The notes: generated from the letters alone by a model not told the origin. Counted from the stretch's first letter, positions 43,907-53,269 are shown. The stretch is 63,552 nt of DNA from Paracoccaceae bacterium (GCA_017854585.1 JAFMHK010000020.1:1-63552); one strand, 5' to 3'. Numbers and translations: made by a program.

Positions 43907-44802
43907 ATTACGGATATATCGGTTTGGGCAATCTTGGAGGTCATCTGGCAGCAAGCCTTTTGCGGGCGGGGCATCAGGTGACTGTCTATGATCGCGATGC
44001 CAGCCTATTGGAACGGCTGCACGAGATGGGCGCCACAGTCGCCGATAGCGCTGGCGAAGTTGCAGCGGTGGTCGATCATGTGTTCACCTGCCTGCCTTCA
44101 CCAGCCGTGTCCGAGGCCGTATTGGCCGAAATCCTGCCGCACATGAAACAGGGGGCCACGTGGATCGAGAATTCCACGTTGGGGCGAGACGATATTGTGC
44201 GACTTGGCGCAATCGCAGAGACCGCAGGCGTGCGCCTGCTGGAGGCACCTGTCACGGGTGGTGTGCATCTGGCCGCACGCGGCGAAATCACCGTGTTGGT
44301 CGGGGGTGATGCCGATCTGGTCGCGCTACACCGTCCCGCGCTGGAGGTGATCGGCAATCGGCTGTTCCATATGGGACCCTTGGGCAGTGCTGCGGTCATC
44401 AAGGTGATCACGAATATGTTGGCCTTCATCCATTTGGTGGCCGATGGCGAGGCGCTGATGCTGGCAAAGCGGGGCGGCCTCGACCTCAAGACCGCGTGGG
44501 AAGCCATCGCAGCCTCTTCGGGATCGTCCTTCGTGCATGAGACCGAAGGGCAATTGATCCTGAATGGCAGCTACGACATCGCCTTCAGCATGGATCTGGC
44601 GCTCAAGGATCTGGGTTTTGCCATGGGCTTTGGTCGCGAATTCGGCGTGCCACTTGATCTGGCCGGGATGACGGCGCAGACCTTTCTGAAGGGTAAGGCA
44701 GTCTATGGCGGCGAGGCGCAATCTACCCAGATCGTGAAGCTTCTGGAGGATGCGCTCGGTACCGACCTGCGTGCCGAAGGGTTCCCCGCCCGCCTGACCT
44801 GA
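43903..44802 (+). CDS. 3-hydroxyisobutyrate dehydrogenase-family oxidoreductase
   Basis: The 299-residue protein has an N-terminal NAD(P) fold (YIGLGNLGGHLAASLLRAGH at 4-23), the EAPVTGGV substrate motif and the catalytic Lys in AVIKVITNM. The family reduces or oxidises small beta-hydroxy acids. Its ATGA overlap with the aldehyde dehydrogenase makes it part of the demethylation operon, but no step in the inferred pathway clearly needs it. Semialdehyde or hydroxy-acid chemistry on a betaine fragment is possible. Confidence 0.87.
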   Translation: MNYGYIGLGNLGGHLAASLLRAGHQVTVYDRDASLLERLHEMGATVADSAGEVAAVVDHVFTCLPSPAVSEAVLAEILPHMKQGATWIENSTLGRDDIVRLGAIAETAGVRLLEAPVTGGVHLAARGEITVLVGGDADLVALHRPALEVIGNRLFHMGPLGSAAVIKVITNMLAFIHLVADGEALMLAKRGGLDLKTAWEAIAASSGSSFVHETEGQLILNGSYDIAFSMDLALKDLGFAMGFGREFGVPLDLAGMTAQTFLKGKAVYGGEAQSTQIVKLLEDALGTDLRAEGFPARLT

Positions 44803-44894
44803 ACCGCTGTGCAGGCGATGGGTGGTGTTCGACGAATGCGAACCAGTTTCCGACAATGCAAAGTGGTTGCCGCTTTCCTCCGAGCAGAGACCGA

Positions 44895-45525
44895 GCCAAT
44901 CAAATAGAGCAACGCGCAGGTCAGCTTGAAACCGTCGGGGCTGGACAGGTGGCTTTCATGATTGAAATGTCTGGTGACAGATGCAGGGACGGTGAGGAAT
45001 TCCTGCGAACCCCGCATCAACGGGAACCGCGGCATCGCTTGTTCCCGCTGTCGAAACGGAAGGTGCGAATTCTCCGGCCGAGTGTGGAGCAAGCGGCCAG
45101 TTTCCTGCCGTCGGGCGCCTCCAAGCTCTTTTTGAGCGGAACAATATGACCAAAGCTTGTCGCTGAAGATCACTTCAGGCCAGCTGCATTTTTTCGCAGT
45201 GCTTTCCTTAAGAATTTCAGCGCAGCTTTCTTATCCCGGCGTTTGGCGCCAGAGCTTTTCAGCACCCTGCCGAATACCCTATCCCGATGACACCGCCAGC
45301 GGCTTGAGTTCAGACCTTGAGCCCGCCGCTTCCTGATCTCCGACGCGGACATCAACCCAAACCGAAACCACCAACATCAGGCTCGTTCGTGGCTTATGTC
45401 GGCCGTGCACTCGTGTGGTTGATCCTGAGCGTGCCGGAGCGACAGCCGGAGCTGAAATTATGCCATCTCCGCCAAGCGATGATCTCGGGGCCCTCCTGAA
45501 ATGGCGAAAGGGGCCGCGTTTTGTC
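44895..45525 (-). pseudogene. Decayed IS6-family transposase
   Basis: In successive frames the minus strand shows the order expected of one IS6-type transposase: PFRHFRRAPEII near 45520-45485, LSLRH and ISHE with internal stops, then MSASEIRKRRAQGLNSSRWR (45355 down) and RRDKKAALKFLRKALRK. Next come PEVIFSDKLWSY (DDE region) and RQETGRLLHTRPENSHLPF down to about 44897. There are stops, a deletion after the RWR segment and a frameshift near 45190. It is a non-functional remnant at the right border of the betaine locus. Confidence 0.8.
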
Positions 45526-45703
45526 GTCGGCCGAGGTTGCGCACCCCCCTGCCCGCCTAAAGACGGATCCCTCTGCCAAAGGCAAGGAACCACTTGATAA
45601 CGCACTGCTGCAGGATGCGCGCCCTTTTGATCCTAGTCAGCGAATCACCTCACATTGCATGCGACTACTGCCAAGGGACTCCTCCGGTCCTCGGAGTTTC
45701 CCA

Positions 45704-46558
45704 ATGCAAATCAAGACGCGCTCAAATTCGTCGCCAGTATTTCCGGCATCGGCGCTCCTCGTCTTTCTCGGCATCTCCTTTTTCATCACTTGGAGCCTGA
45801 TTGGGGCCTACATCCTCGCCCCCGAGATGGCCGCCATCACATTTGGCGAGATCAGCGGTTCGCACCCCGTCTTCTTCCTCGCAACTTGGTCGCCCGCAAT
45901 CGCAGCCTTCGTGGTCGTGTTTGCTTATTCCGGCAAAGCGGGCCTCCGTGCCTTTCTATACCGGCTGCTGCTCTGGCGATGCTCGCTGGGCTGGGCGGCG
46001 TTCATTGCGGTCGTCGTGCCGCTCGTCTTCGTGATGGGGTCGCTTATCAAGGGCGGTTCGGTGTTGGCGCCTTTGCCACCCGAGGGTTTCGGCCTGGTCG
46101 TGGCAGTCCTGTTCATGATGCTGCTTCTGGGTCCAGTCGAAGAACTCGGCTGGCGTGGCGTGATGCAACCCCTGCTGCAGCGGCACATGGCCCCGATCTG
46201 GGCGGGCCTCATCATTGGTGCGATCTGGGGCTTCTGGCACCTGCCAGCATTCTTCTTGTCCAGCACCGTTTATGCCGACTGGCAATTCCTTCCCTTCTTC
46301 ATCGGGAACGTGACGCTTGCGGTTCTGGTCACACCGATTTTCAATGACACCCACGGCAGCCTGCTTTGGCCAATGCTGTTCCACTGGCAACTGATCAACC
46401 CGTTCTGGCCCGATGCACAGCCTTGGGACACGATCATCCTCGTGATCGTGGCCATCATCGTCGTGTGGTGGAACCGCGACACGATGTTTGCGCGTGAAGG
46501 GGCCGTGACCGAGATCGTGCCAGAAAACCACGCGTTCGTTCCCAAGGCTGCAGAGTAA
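45704..46558 (+). CDS. CPBP-family intramembrane protease
   Basis: The 284-residue membrane protein has about eight hydrophobic segments and the CPBP (Abi) motifs: EELGWRGVMQPL (EExxxR), GFWHLPAFF (FxxxH-type) and FHWQLINPF. GGAG lies 7 nt before the ATG. Family members include Rce1-type CAAX proteases and bacteriocin self-immunity proteins; no bacteriocin is visible here. It is followed by a four-gene rightward series of a small unknown, hydrolases and an oxidoreductase. Confidence 0.85.
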   Translation: MQIKTRSNSSPVFPASALLVFLGISFFITWSLIGAYILAPEMAAITFGEISGSHPVFFLATWSPAIAAFVVVFAYSGKAGLRAFLYRLLLWRCSLGWAAFIAVVVPLVFVMGSLIKGGSVLAPLPPEGFGLVVAVLFMMLLLGPVEELGWRGVMQPLLQRHMAPIWAGLIIGAIWGFWHLPAFFLSSTVYADWQFLPFFIGNVTLAVLVTPIFNDTHGSLLWPMLFHWQLINPFWPDAQPWDTIILVIVAIIVVWWNRDTMFAREGAVTEIVPENHAFVPKAAE

Positions 46559-46562
46559 GGTC

Positions 46563-46940
46563 ATGCGCGCAATACACATTGCAGCCGACATGGTCGCAGG
46601 CTCGATCGCTCTGGCAAAGGTGCAGGACGCCGCCGGTCCCTTTGCCCGACCGGACGCGACACTCAAAGACGTCCAGACGCGTTTCGGCATTCCTGAGGTA
46701 TCAGGGCTCATCGCGTTACCAGATCACAGCAGTCTGCCCGATTTCCAAGTTTCGTGGACACAGATGGCGGTCGGTGTAGCGAAGATTTCGCCGGAAGGCC
46801 TCATAGCCTTCGTGACCGGCATGGAACCCGAGTTCGAAGCCGACACGGGATGGGCGCACGGCGATACCCGCTGCATTCTGCTTGGTCTCGTTGCTGCGGA
46901 AGGGAACGTTAGGCCGTGGCACGAGGAGGTTGTGACATGA
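46563..46940 (+). CDS. Hypothetical 125-residue protein
   Basis: I do not recognise this protein. It has a short mildly hydrophobic N-terminus, an acidic C-terminal half and no clear signal peptide or motif. It begins 4 nt after the protease stop and overlaps the next hydrolase start (ATGA), so it lies in a translated operon. Its codon pattern resembles its neighbours. Confidence 0.6.
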   Translation: MRAIHIAADMVAGSIALAKVQDAAGPFARPDATLKDVQTRFGIPEVSGLIALPDHSSLPDFQVSWTQMAVGVAKISPEGLIAFVTGMEPEFEADTGWAHGDTRCILLGLVAAEGNVRPWHEEVVT

Positions 46941-47899
46941 TCGCCCGACGCGCCCTGCTGTCCGGTCTCGGCGGCATTGCGCTCGCGGGGGGGGCTTGGG
47001 GGATCGGCGACTGTCGCGCCACGATCGCAGCGGCAGGCCTCCGCCTTGCCCGGCGTAGCAACATGATCGAGACAAGGGCCGGGTCGGTCGAATACGCGAT
47101 CATGGGGCGCGGGATACCGCTAATGATGATTCACGGGACCGGCGGCGGCTTCGACCAAGGCCTTCTCTTTGCCCATGGTCTCTGTGAGGACGGCTTCCAG
47201 ATTATCGCCCCCTCTCGCTTCGGCTACTTGCGCAGTACCTTCCCCGACGATGCCTCGCCCGTCCATCAGGCGGATGTGCTCGTCGAGTTGCTCGACCATC
47301 TCGGCCTTGAGCGGATCGCGGTGGCGGGGGGCTCGGCGGGGGCGCTCTCGGCCGCCGAATTCGCCCTGCGCCACCCGGCGCGCTGCTCCCATCTCGTCCT
47401 CATCGTGCCGGCCGCGAACCTGACGGGCCGAGATCCGGTGGAATTCACCGCGCTGCAGCGCTTGGCTGTCGCCCGCGTTCTGAACTCGGACGTCTGGTTC
47501 TGGACCTTCTCGACACTCGCTCCGGAAACGCTGTTGCGAACGCTTCTCGCCACAGATCCGGCCCTTCTGGCCAGAGTGCCCCCCGACGAGCGGCGCCGGG
47601 CCGACCTGATCCGCGAAGGATTGATGCCGATCAGCCGCAAGACCGATGGTCTGCGGGCCGACGGCTTCTGGGCCGGAACCCCGACGTCAACCACCTTCGA
47701 AGATATCTCCGTGCCGACGCTGATCCTGTCGTGCGACGACGATCTCTTCGGCACGGCGGACACGGCGCGGATTCTGGTCGACCGTATTCCCGGCGCGCGC
47801 CTCGTTATCTATCCCGACGGCGGTCACATCTGGCTCGGCCACGACGCCGATCTGAACCGCGAGATCAGCGCGTTCATCAAGGGGACCGCGCATCCCTGA
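46937..47899 (+). CDS. Alpha/beta-hydrolase with N-terminal signal or anchor
   Basis: The 320-residue protein starts MIARRALLSGLGGIALAGGAW, a twin-arginine-like or lipoprotein-like leader (a Cys lies near residue 26). An alpha/beta-hydrolase fold follows with oxyanion HGTGGG, nucleophile elbow GGSAG, Asp in LSCDDDLFG and His in DGGHIW. AGGAGG precedes the ATG, which overlaps the upstream stop. Substrate unknown; an exported esterase or lactonase is plausible. Confidence 0.84.
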   Translation: MIARRALLSGLGGIALAGGAWGIGDCRATIAAAGLRLARRSNMIETRAGSVEYAIMGRGIPLMMIHGTGGGFDQGLLFAHGLCEDGFQIIAPSRFGYLRSTFPDDASPVHQADVLVELLDHLGLERIAVAGGSAGALSAAEFALRHPARCSHLVLIVPAANLTGRDPVEFTALQRLAVARVLNSDVWFWTFSTLAPETLLRTLLATDPALLARVPPDERRRADLIREGLMPISRKTDGLRADGFWAGTPTSTTFEDISVPTLILSCDDDLFGTADTARILVDRIPGARLVIYPDGGHIWLGHDADLNREISAFIKGTAHP

Positions 47900-47922
47900 C
47901 CAACGCTTTCAGGAGAATCTCC

Positions 47923-48933
47923 ATGCCCTACACCCGCGTAACACTGAAGGCCTTCGGGGGTCCCGAAAACCTTGAGATCGAGACCGTCGCAAACCCGCCC
48001 GAACCCGGTCCCCGAGAGGTTCGCGTCCGCGTCTTGGTAACCAGCGCGGCCTTCACTGACGTGATGATACGCAAGGGAATGTATCCGGACGTGAAGGACA
48101 CACCGCCTTTCACCCCCGGTTACGACATGGTCGGCCTCGTCGATGCCACGGGTCCCGGCGCGACCCGCTTCCGCCAAGGCGACCGGGTGGCGGACCTGAC
48201 CACCATCGGTGCCTATGCGCAATACATGTGCCTGCCTGAAGACCGGCTCACAGCAGTGCCCAAAGGCGTGTCGGAAATCGATGCGCTCGGCATGATCCTG
48301 TCTGCGGTGACGCCCTACCAGATGCTCACCCGCGTGGCGAAGATGAAGGCGGGCCAAAGCCTTCTGATCAATGGGGCGGGCGGTGCGGTGGGAACTGCCA
48401 TGCTGCAACTGGCGCGCGATGCCGGGATCGCCGCCATCGGCACCGACGTCGCAAACAAGCATGCGCTGATCCGCAGCCTCGGTGCCACCCCGCTTGCCGC
48501 CGACGCCTCCGAGGAAACACTGCGCGCGACGGTTGGCGATGGCGTCGATGTCGCCTTTGACCCTATTGGCGGAGAAAGCCTGACGCGGTCACTCCATGCG
48601 CTCAAGCCGGGTGGTATGCTCGTGGCCTTCGGGTTTCAGAACGAGGTGCTGGGACGGGGCGGTTCTATTCCGCTCGACTTCATCAAACTGAAGCTCTGGG
48701 ACTGGCTGCCGAACGGCCACGCAACGGCCTTTTATTCAATCGGCGCGATGCGGCGGAAGCATCCCGAGTGGTTCCGCGAGGATCTGGCCCATCTTTTCGA
48801 CATGCTGGTCGAGGGGCGGGTACGCCCGGTGGTGGCGGAAGTCCTTCCGCTGGAGAAGGTCCGCGAAGCCCATGAACGGGTTGAGGCCGGAGCGGTCAGC
48901 GGCAAACTGGTCCTGAGGGTGACGGAGCCGTGA
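47923..48933 (+). CDS. Medium-chain (quinone/zeta-crystallin type) oxidoreductase
   Basis: The 336-residue protein has the GroES-like N-terminal domain (VTSAAFTDVMIRKGMYP; TPGYDMVG) and an NADPH-binding Rossmann fold with GAGGAVGTAMLQLA. Zinc-ligand cysteines are missing, as in quinone reductases. AGGAGA precedes the ATG. It follows the hydrolase by 23 nt. The electron acceptor is unknown. Confidence 0.88.
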   Translation: MPYTRVTLKAFGGPENLEIETVANPPEPGPREVRVRVLVTSAAFTDVMIRKGMYPDVKDTPPFTPGYDMVGLVDATGPGATRFRQGDRVADLTTIGAYAQYMCLPEDRLTAVPKGVSEIDALGMILSAVTPYQMLTRVAKMKAGQSLLINGAGGAVGTAMLQLARDAGIAAIGTDVANKHALIRSLGATPLAADASEETLRATVGDGVDVAFDPIGGESLTRSLHALKPGGMLVAFGFQNEVLGRGGSIPLDFIKLKLWDWLPNGHATAFYSIGAMRRKHPEWFREDLAHLFDMLVEGRVRPVVAEVLPLEKVREAHERVEAGAVSGKLVLRVTEP

Positions 48934-49053
48934 AGTGGAACGGTCAAGACGCCGACCGGCCGGAGCGGGACCAACTTGGGCCCTTCTCGCGCAGCCAGCA
49001 CCACCTTGCCAAGGCGGCTCAGGCGTGAGGTCCGAGGCAATTGGAGTGCGGCC

Positions 49054-50208
49054 ATGGGAAGGAACGAAACACACGGGAACGACGCGGCTGACCGCAAGCG
49101 ACGGCGGCTCAAGCGCGCAGTGGTAGCCGTTCTTGTGGTCCTTGCGGGAATTCTGATGATCGGGATCGCGGCGATCATCGCGGTCAGCGCTGGTCACCCC
49201 GCGCCCCTGCGCGACGCCGAGGATGCCATCATACCCGGAAGCGTGTCCGAGCGCGTGAGCGTCCAGATCGGCGGCATACCGCAGGGCATGTTCATCCAGA
49301 GCGCCGATCCGGCGAACCCTGTCCTTCTGTTTCTGCACGGCGGCCCGGGGATGACCGAGTTCTTCATGGAACAGAACTATCCCACGGGGCTTGAGCACCA
49401 TTTCACGATGGTCTGGTGGGAACAGCGTGGGGCCGGGATGTCCTTCTCGGCTGATATTCCGCCTGAGACCATGACCATGCAGCAGATGATTGCGGACACG
49501 ATCGAAGTCGCCGATTACCTGCGAGCGCGGTTCGGACAGGACAGGATCCTTTTGTTTGGCCATTCTTGGGGCAGCTACCTCGGTATTCAAGTGGCCGCCG
49601 CTGCGCCGGACCGCTTCCTTGCCTATGTCGGCATGGCCCAGATCGTTAATCAGCTCCGCTCCGAGGTGATGGCCCATGATTATCTTCTCAGCGCCTACCG
49701 GGCGCGCGGCGACCGGGCCATGGTCCGCAGGCTGGAGGCCGCACCAGTCAGCATGGAAGACGGGCTATCGCCCGCATGGATGCGGGTACGTGACCGCGCC
49801 ATGCACAGTGCGGGTGTCGGACACACGCGCGACATCGACTCGGTCATAACGGGCATCTTTCTGCCCGTCTGGCGGGAGCGCGCCTATACCGTCATGGACA
49901 AGATAAACGTCTGGCGCGGCAAGCTCTGGTCGCGACCGTTTTTCTGGGAGAACCTGCTGAGAGATGACCTCCAAGTGCGGCTGACGGAATTTGAGGTGCC
50001 GGTCTACTTCTTCGTTGGCCGTCACGACTACACCGCCAACCCTACGCTCTCACGCGCCTATTTCGAAGCCATCCAGGCACCGACAAAGGGGTTCTATGTG
50101 TTCGAGAGTTCCGCCCATAGCCCGTTGTTCGAGGAGCCGGAGCGGGCAACGGAAATCCTGCTGAATGATGTGGTCCGGGGGATGAACGCTCTTGCCGATT
50201 TGCGTTGA
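49054..50208 (+). CDS. Membrane-anchored alpha/beta-hydrolase (proline-iminopeptidase-like)
   Basis: The 384-residue protein has a basic N-terminus and one transmembrane helix (about residues 22-45), then an S33-like hydrolase domain with HGGPGM, the nucleophile in GHSWGSY, Asp in GRHDYTAN and His in SSAHSP. The catalytic domain is predicted periplasmic. GGAG lies upstream of the ATG at 49054. It ends the rightward series just before an IS6 remnant. Peptidase or esterase activity cannot be separated by sequence. Confidence 0.84.
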   Translation: MGRNETHGNDAADRKRRRLKRAVVAVLVVLAGILMIGIAAIIAVSAGHPAPLRDAEDAIIPGSVSERVSVQIGGIPQGMFIQSADPANPVLLFLHGGPGMTEFFMEQNYPTGLEHHFTMVWWEQRGAGMSFSADIPPETMTMQQMIADTIEVADYLRARFGQDRILLFGHSWGSYLGIQVAAAAPDRFLAYVGMAQIVNQLRSEVMAHDYLLSAYRARGDRAMVRRLEAAPVSMEDGLSPAWMRVRDRAMHSAGVGHTRDIDSVITGIFLPVWRERAYTVMDKINVWRGKLWSRPFFWENLLRDDLQVRLTEFEVPVYFFVGRHDYTANPTLSRAYFEAIQAPTKGFYVFESSAHSPLFEEPERATEILLNDVVRGMNALADLR

Positions 50209-50309
50209 GCGTGTCGCGCGGCGAGGCTTAGGCGGGTCGAGGTTGCCGTGATCCGTGCAGTCCAGACAGGCGGGGGCGGCGCGTCTGACCATTCCTTGCG
50301 TGGGATTTG

Positions 50310-50848
50310 TGTTGTCAGATAAATTCAAACCAGCCACCTAATGGACAGTGACGCCGCACCCTATGACCGTCGCTTGCCGGTGATGATCACTTTGTGCGGC
50401 CATCAGCGCAGTGCTTTCCTGGGCAATTTCAACGCAGATGTCTTCTTACGGCGCGTTGTGACACCGCTTTCGAACAATTCGCCCTTGATCCACCGCTCGC
50501 CAGAGGGGGGTGTTGCGCGCCGTTGATCTTCACGAAGACCTCATTCTGACGCCCCTGCCAGCGGCTTGATTTCATTTCGGCAATACGCCGTTTTCAGACC
50601 TCGGCGGCGAACATCGTGACCAAACCGATGCCGCCAATATCTAACAGCTTCGTGGCTGACATCGATACTGCGTTGGTGGTGCAAGTCCTCCACATTCCGA
50701 AGGGACAGCAGTAACCGCACGTAAAGCATCACCGTCAGACGAATGATCTCGCGGCTCGTTCTAGGTAGTGACTTGGATCAGGTTTGGTCATGGCCGAACG
50801 CTCCAGATCCACCCTGCCCGTTTCAAGCTGGTTTGCTCTGACAGTGCC
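50310..50848 (-). mobile_element. IS6-family element remnant with one recognisable terminal repeat
   Basis: The right end reads, on the minus strand from 50848, GGCACTGTCAGAGCAAACC, typical of IS6-type terminal inverted repeats. A transposase pseudogene starts 57 nt inside. At the other side, TTGTCAGATAAATTCAAACC (about 50312-50331) is a degenerate partner. The internal distance is too short for a full element, so part was deleted. Confidence 0.6.
50340..50791 (-). pseudogene. Decayed IS6-family transposase (N-terminal half plus part of DDE domain)
   Basis: From an ATG at 50791 (MTKPDPSHY) the minus strand shows REIIRLTVMLYVRLLLSLR, VEDLHHQRSIDVSHEAVRYW, RFG, a stop, then KSSRWQGRQNEVFVKINGAQHP, LWRAVDQG, and TTRRKKTSALKLPRKALR. 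These follow the IS6 transposase order through several frameshifts and stops. The C-terminal third is missing. Confidence 0.78.
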
Positions 50849-51074
50849 ATCGCCCGTCTTGTCGGAGATTACTTGCTCGAACAGACCAATGAATGGGCTG
50901 TTCAGCGGACCGGATCCACAACGCTGGAACATTCCTCAAATGAACGTGACCCCCGGGCTGCCATCCATGGGCTGCGAACCATTCCAGGTCGGGTGATATC
51001 GACCGTCAGCTTGCCCAGGCCATGTGACGGCTGTATCAAGAGTCATAGTTTCTGGCCACGAAAAGGAGCGTCTG

Positions 51075-52706
51075 GTGCCGCAGAGCACATCCACCTTGAC
51101 GCTCTTTCGCAACCAGACCTTCCGGATGCTCTGGATTGCTGCCCTTGCCTCGAATTTCGGGGGGCTTGTGCAGGCGGTTGGGGCGGCTTGGTTGATGACA
51201 TCGTTGACCCAGTCTCAAAGCATGGTGGCGCTCGTTCAGTCATCAGTAACCCTGCCGATCATGATCTTCTCATTGCTGGCAGGCGTGTTCGCGGACAATT
51301 TCGACCGCCGCAAGGTCATGCTGATCGCGCAATCCTTCATGCTGATGGTGTCGGTCATACTTGCCATCATGGCTTTCGAGGGGCTTCTATCACCTTGGCT
51401 ATTGCTGGGATTCACATTCCTGATCGGATGTGGCACGGCATTGCACAATCCGTCTTGGCAGGCATCGATGGGCGATATTGTTTCGCGCGAAGAATTGTCG
51501 GCGGCGATTTCACTGAACAGTGTGGGTTTCAACCTGATGCGCAGCGTCGGGCCTGCTGCGGGCGGGGCGATCGTGGCCATCGCAGGCGCTGCCGCCGCGT
51601 TTACTGTGAACGCACTCAGCTATGTCGGCATCATTGCCGCGCTGTGGATCTGGGAGCCGTCCGCGCCGAGGCGGCACTTGCCGCGCGAACGAATGGGCAG
51701 CGCATTTTCCGCAGGCCTGCGCTATGTCGCGATGTCGCCAAACATCATGAAAGTGATCTTTCGCGGCTTTCTGTTTGGTCTATCCGCCGTCGCGATCTTG
51801 GCGCTTCTGCCATTGATTGTCCGGGAATTGCTGCAGGGCGGGGCCTTTGTCTATGGCGTGCTGCTGGGGTGTTTCGGAGCTGGCGCAGTGTGCGGCGCGC
51901 TGCTGAATGCCCGCCTGCGGGCAAGGCTTCAAAACGAGCGCATTACACAAGCGGCGTTCATCACCTTTGCGATCAGCTGCATCACACTGGCGCTCAGTCG
52001 TCACTATGCGTTCAGTGGCGCCGCACTCTTGCTTGCCGGAGCAAGTTGGGTGGTGGCTCTGTCTTTGTTCAATTCCACGATCCAGTTGTCCACGCCGCGT
52101 TGGGTTGTCGGCAGGGCCGTCTCACTTTATCAGACGGGCGTGTTTGGCGGTATGGCCGGGGGAAGTTGGGTCTGGGGCACACTGGCCGAGTCCTTCGGTG
52201 CCGACCGCGCAATGTTGGTGGCAGCCGCCCTGCTCACCTTTGGAGCCTTGGCGGGCATCGCCGTGCCATTGCCAGCTTCCACCGATCTCAATCTCAGTCC
52301 CCTCAATAGGTTCACCGAACCCTCCCTTCGACTGGATCTGAAACAACGTAGCGGACCGATCATGATCATGGTCGATTATGAAATTGCCCAAGAGGACGTG
52401 ACTGAATTTCTGGCCGCGATGAACGCGCGGCGACGCATCAGAATTCGCGATGGGGCGAAACAATGGGCGCTACTCAGAGATCTTGAAAACCCAGATGTCT
52501 GGACTGAAACCTATCACGTCCCCACCTGGGTCGAATATGTCCGCCACAACGAGCGCCGCACCCAAGCCGATGCCGAATCCTATGAGCGGCTGTTGAAGCT
52601 GCATCGCGGCAAGGAACGGCCCAAGGTACATCGCATGATCGAGCGACAGGCAATCTCGCTCCGGGATGACACGCCGCTCAAGGATGCGCCGGACCGGGGT
52701 GTCTGA
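51075..52706 (+). CDS. MFS transporter, MFS_3/EntS-like, with C-terminal extension
   Basis: The 543-residue protein from the GTG at 51075 (AAGGAG 6 nt upstream) has about 11-12 membrane segments and the MFS loop motif ADNFDRRKVM (about residues 73-82). A soluble C-terminal domain of about 115 residues (from about 430, IMIMVDYEIAQEDVTEFLAAM) follows. This extension is typical of one subgroup of the family. The substrate is unknown; export of a siderophore or drug is possible. The 226 bp upstream, after the IS remnant, should hold its promoter. Confidence 0.83.
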   Translation: MPQSTSTLTLFRNQTFRMLWIAALASNFGGLVQAVGAAWLMTSLTQSQSMVALVQSSVTLPIMIFSLLAGVFADNFDRRKVMLIAQSFMLMVSVILAIMAFEGLLSPWLLLGFTFLIGCGTALHNPSWQASMGDIVSREELSAAISLNSVGFNLMRSVGPAAGGAIVAIAGAAAAFTVNALSYVGIIAALWIWEPSAPRRHLPRERMGSAFSAGLRYVAMSPNIMKVIFRGFLFGLSAVAILALLPLIVRELLQGGAFVYGVLLGCFGAGAVCGALLNARLRARLQNERITQAAFITFAISCITLALSRHYAFSGAALLLAGASWVVALSLFNSTIQLSTPRWVVGRAVSLYQTGVFGGMAGGSWVWGTLAESFGADRAMLVAAALLTFGALAGIAVPLPASTDLNLSPLNRFTEPSLRLDLKQRSGPIMIMVDYEIAQEDVTEFLAAMNARRRIRIRDGAKQWALLRDLENPDVWTETYHVPTWVEYVRHNERRTQADAESYERLLKLHRGKERPKVHRMIERQAISLRDDTPLKDAPDRGV

Positions 52707-53269
52707 TCACTCCTCGTTTTCCAATAGTGGTCTTGGGGTGGCGTCAGACAAATGCGAAACAGCCTCTTCATGGCCAGTGTAGCCATGCTCCAGCCGCGCC
52801 AATTTTGCTCCACACGGCAAGAGCGGCGGCACGCTGCAGCTTTGGGGAGGTGTCGGTTTGAGGATCGGTGCCGGTGTTGAAATGGTTTGGGACGGAAGGA
52901 TGAACTGCGACGAATATCGGCGGAACTCGTCTGCACCGGAACTGCGGCAAACAGAATGCCCGCGTGGGGGAAGCAGGAGTTGGCCACCTTCACCTCCAAG
53001 GGCAGAAATTCGCAGGAAGTGGCCTTTGCAAGGTCGCTGCTGCGGTGCGCAGCCAAGCGGTGCTGACCGCGGGGAACCGCCGTTCGCAGGTTGCGCAGAA
53101 AACGCCGACGCGTCACGCGAAAGGCAGCTTCAACAACCGCGCACGATGCCAAGCTGTGCAACATTGATCCATGTCAACACACCGATGAAGGCAAGCGGTT
53201 AGAGGACTTGCCTTGATGTTCTATCGAATATTAACAAGAGAATGATTGTTTTGCATCGGTGGGAAATAG
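52707..53269. other. Intergenic region; no gene supported
   Basis: About 560 bp. A 194-codon minus-strand frame covers most of it but extends into the MFS gene and has an arginine- and serine-rich composition of a non-coding frame. I see no domain. The last 60 bp before the kinase are AT-rich and likely carry its promoter. Confidence 0.45.

Noticed and set aside
47923..48933. AcuI-type acryloyl-CoA reductase linked to DMSP metabolism
   Set aside because: It is a medium-chain oxidoreductase, but its N-terminal motifs and context with hydrolases do not match AcuI as I know it.
50768..52309. 513-codon plus-strand frame over the MFS transporter
   Set aside because: It lies in another frame of the convincing MFS gene (51075-52706), has no domain and shows Cys/Arg-rich shadow composition.
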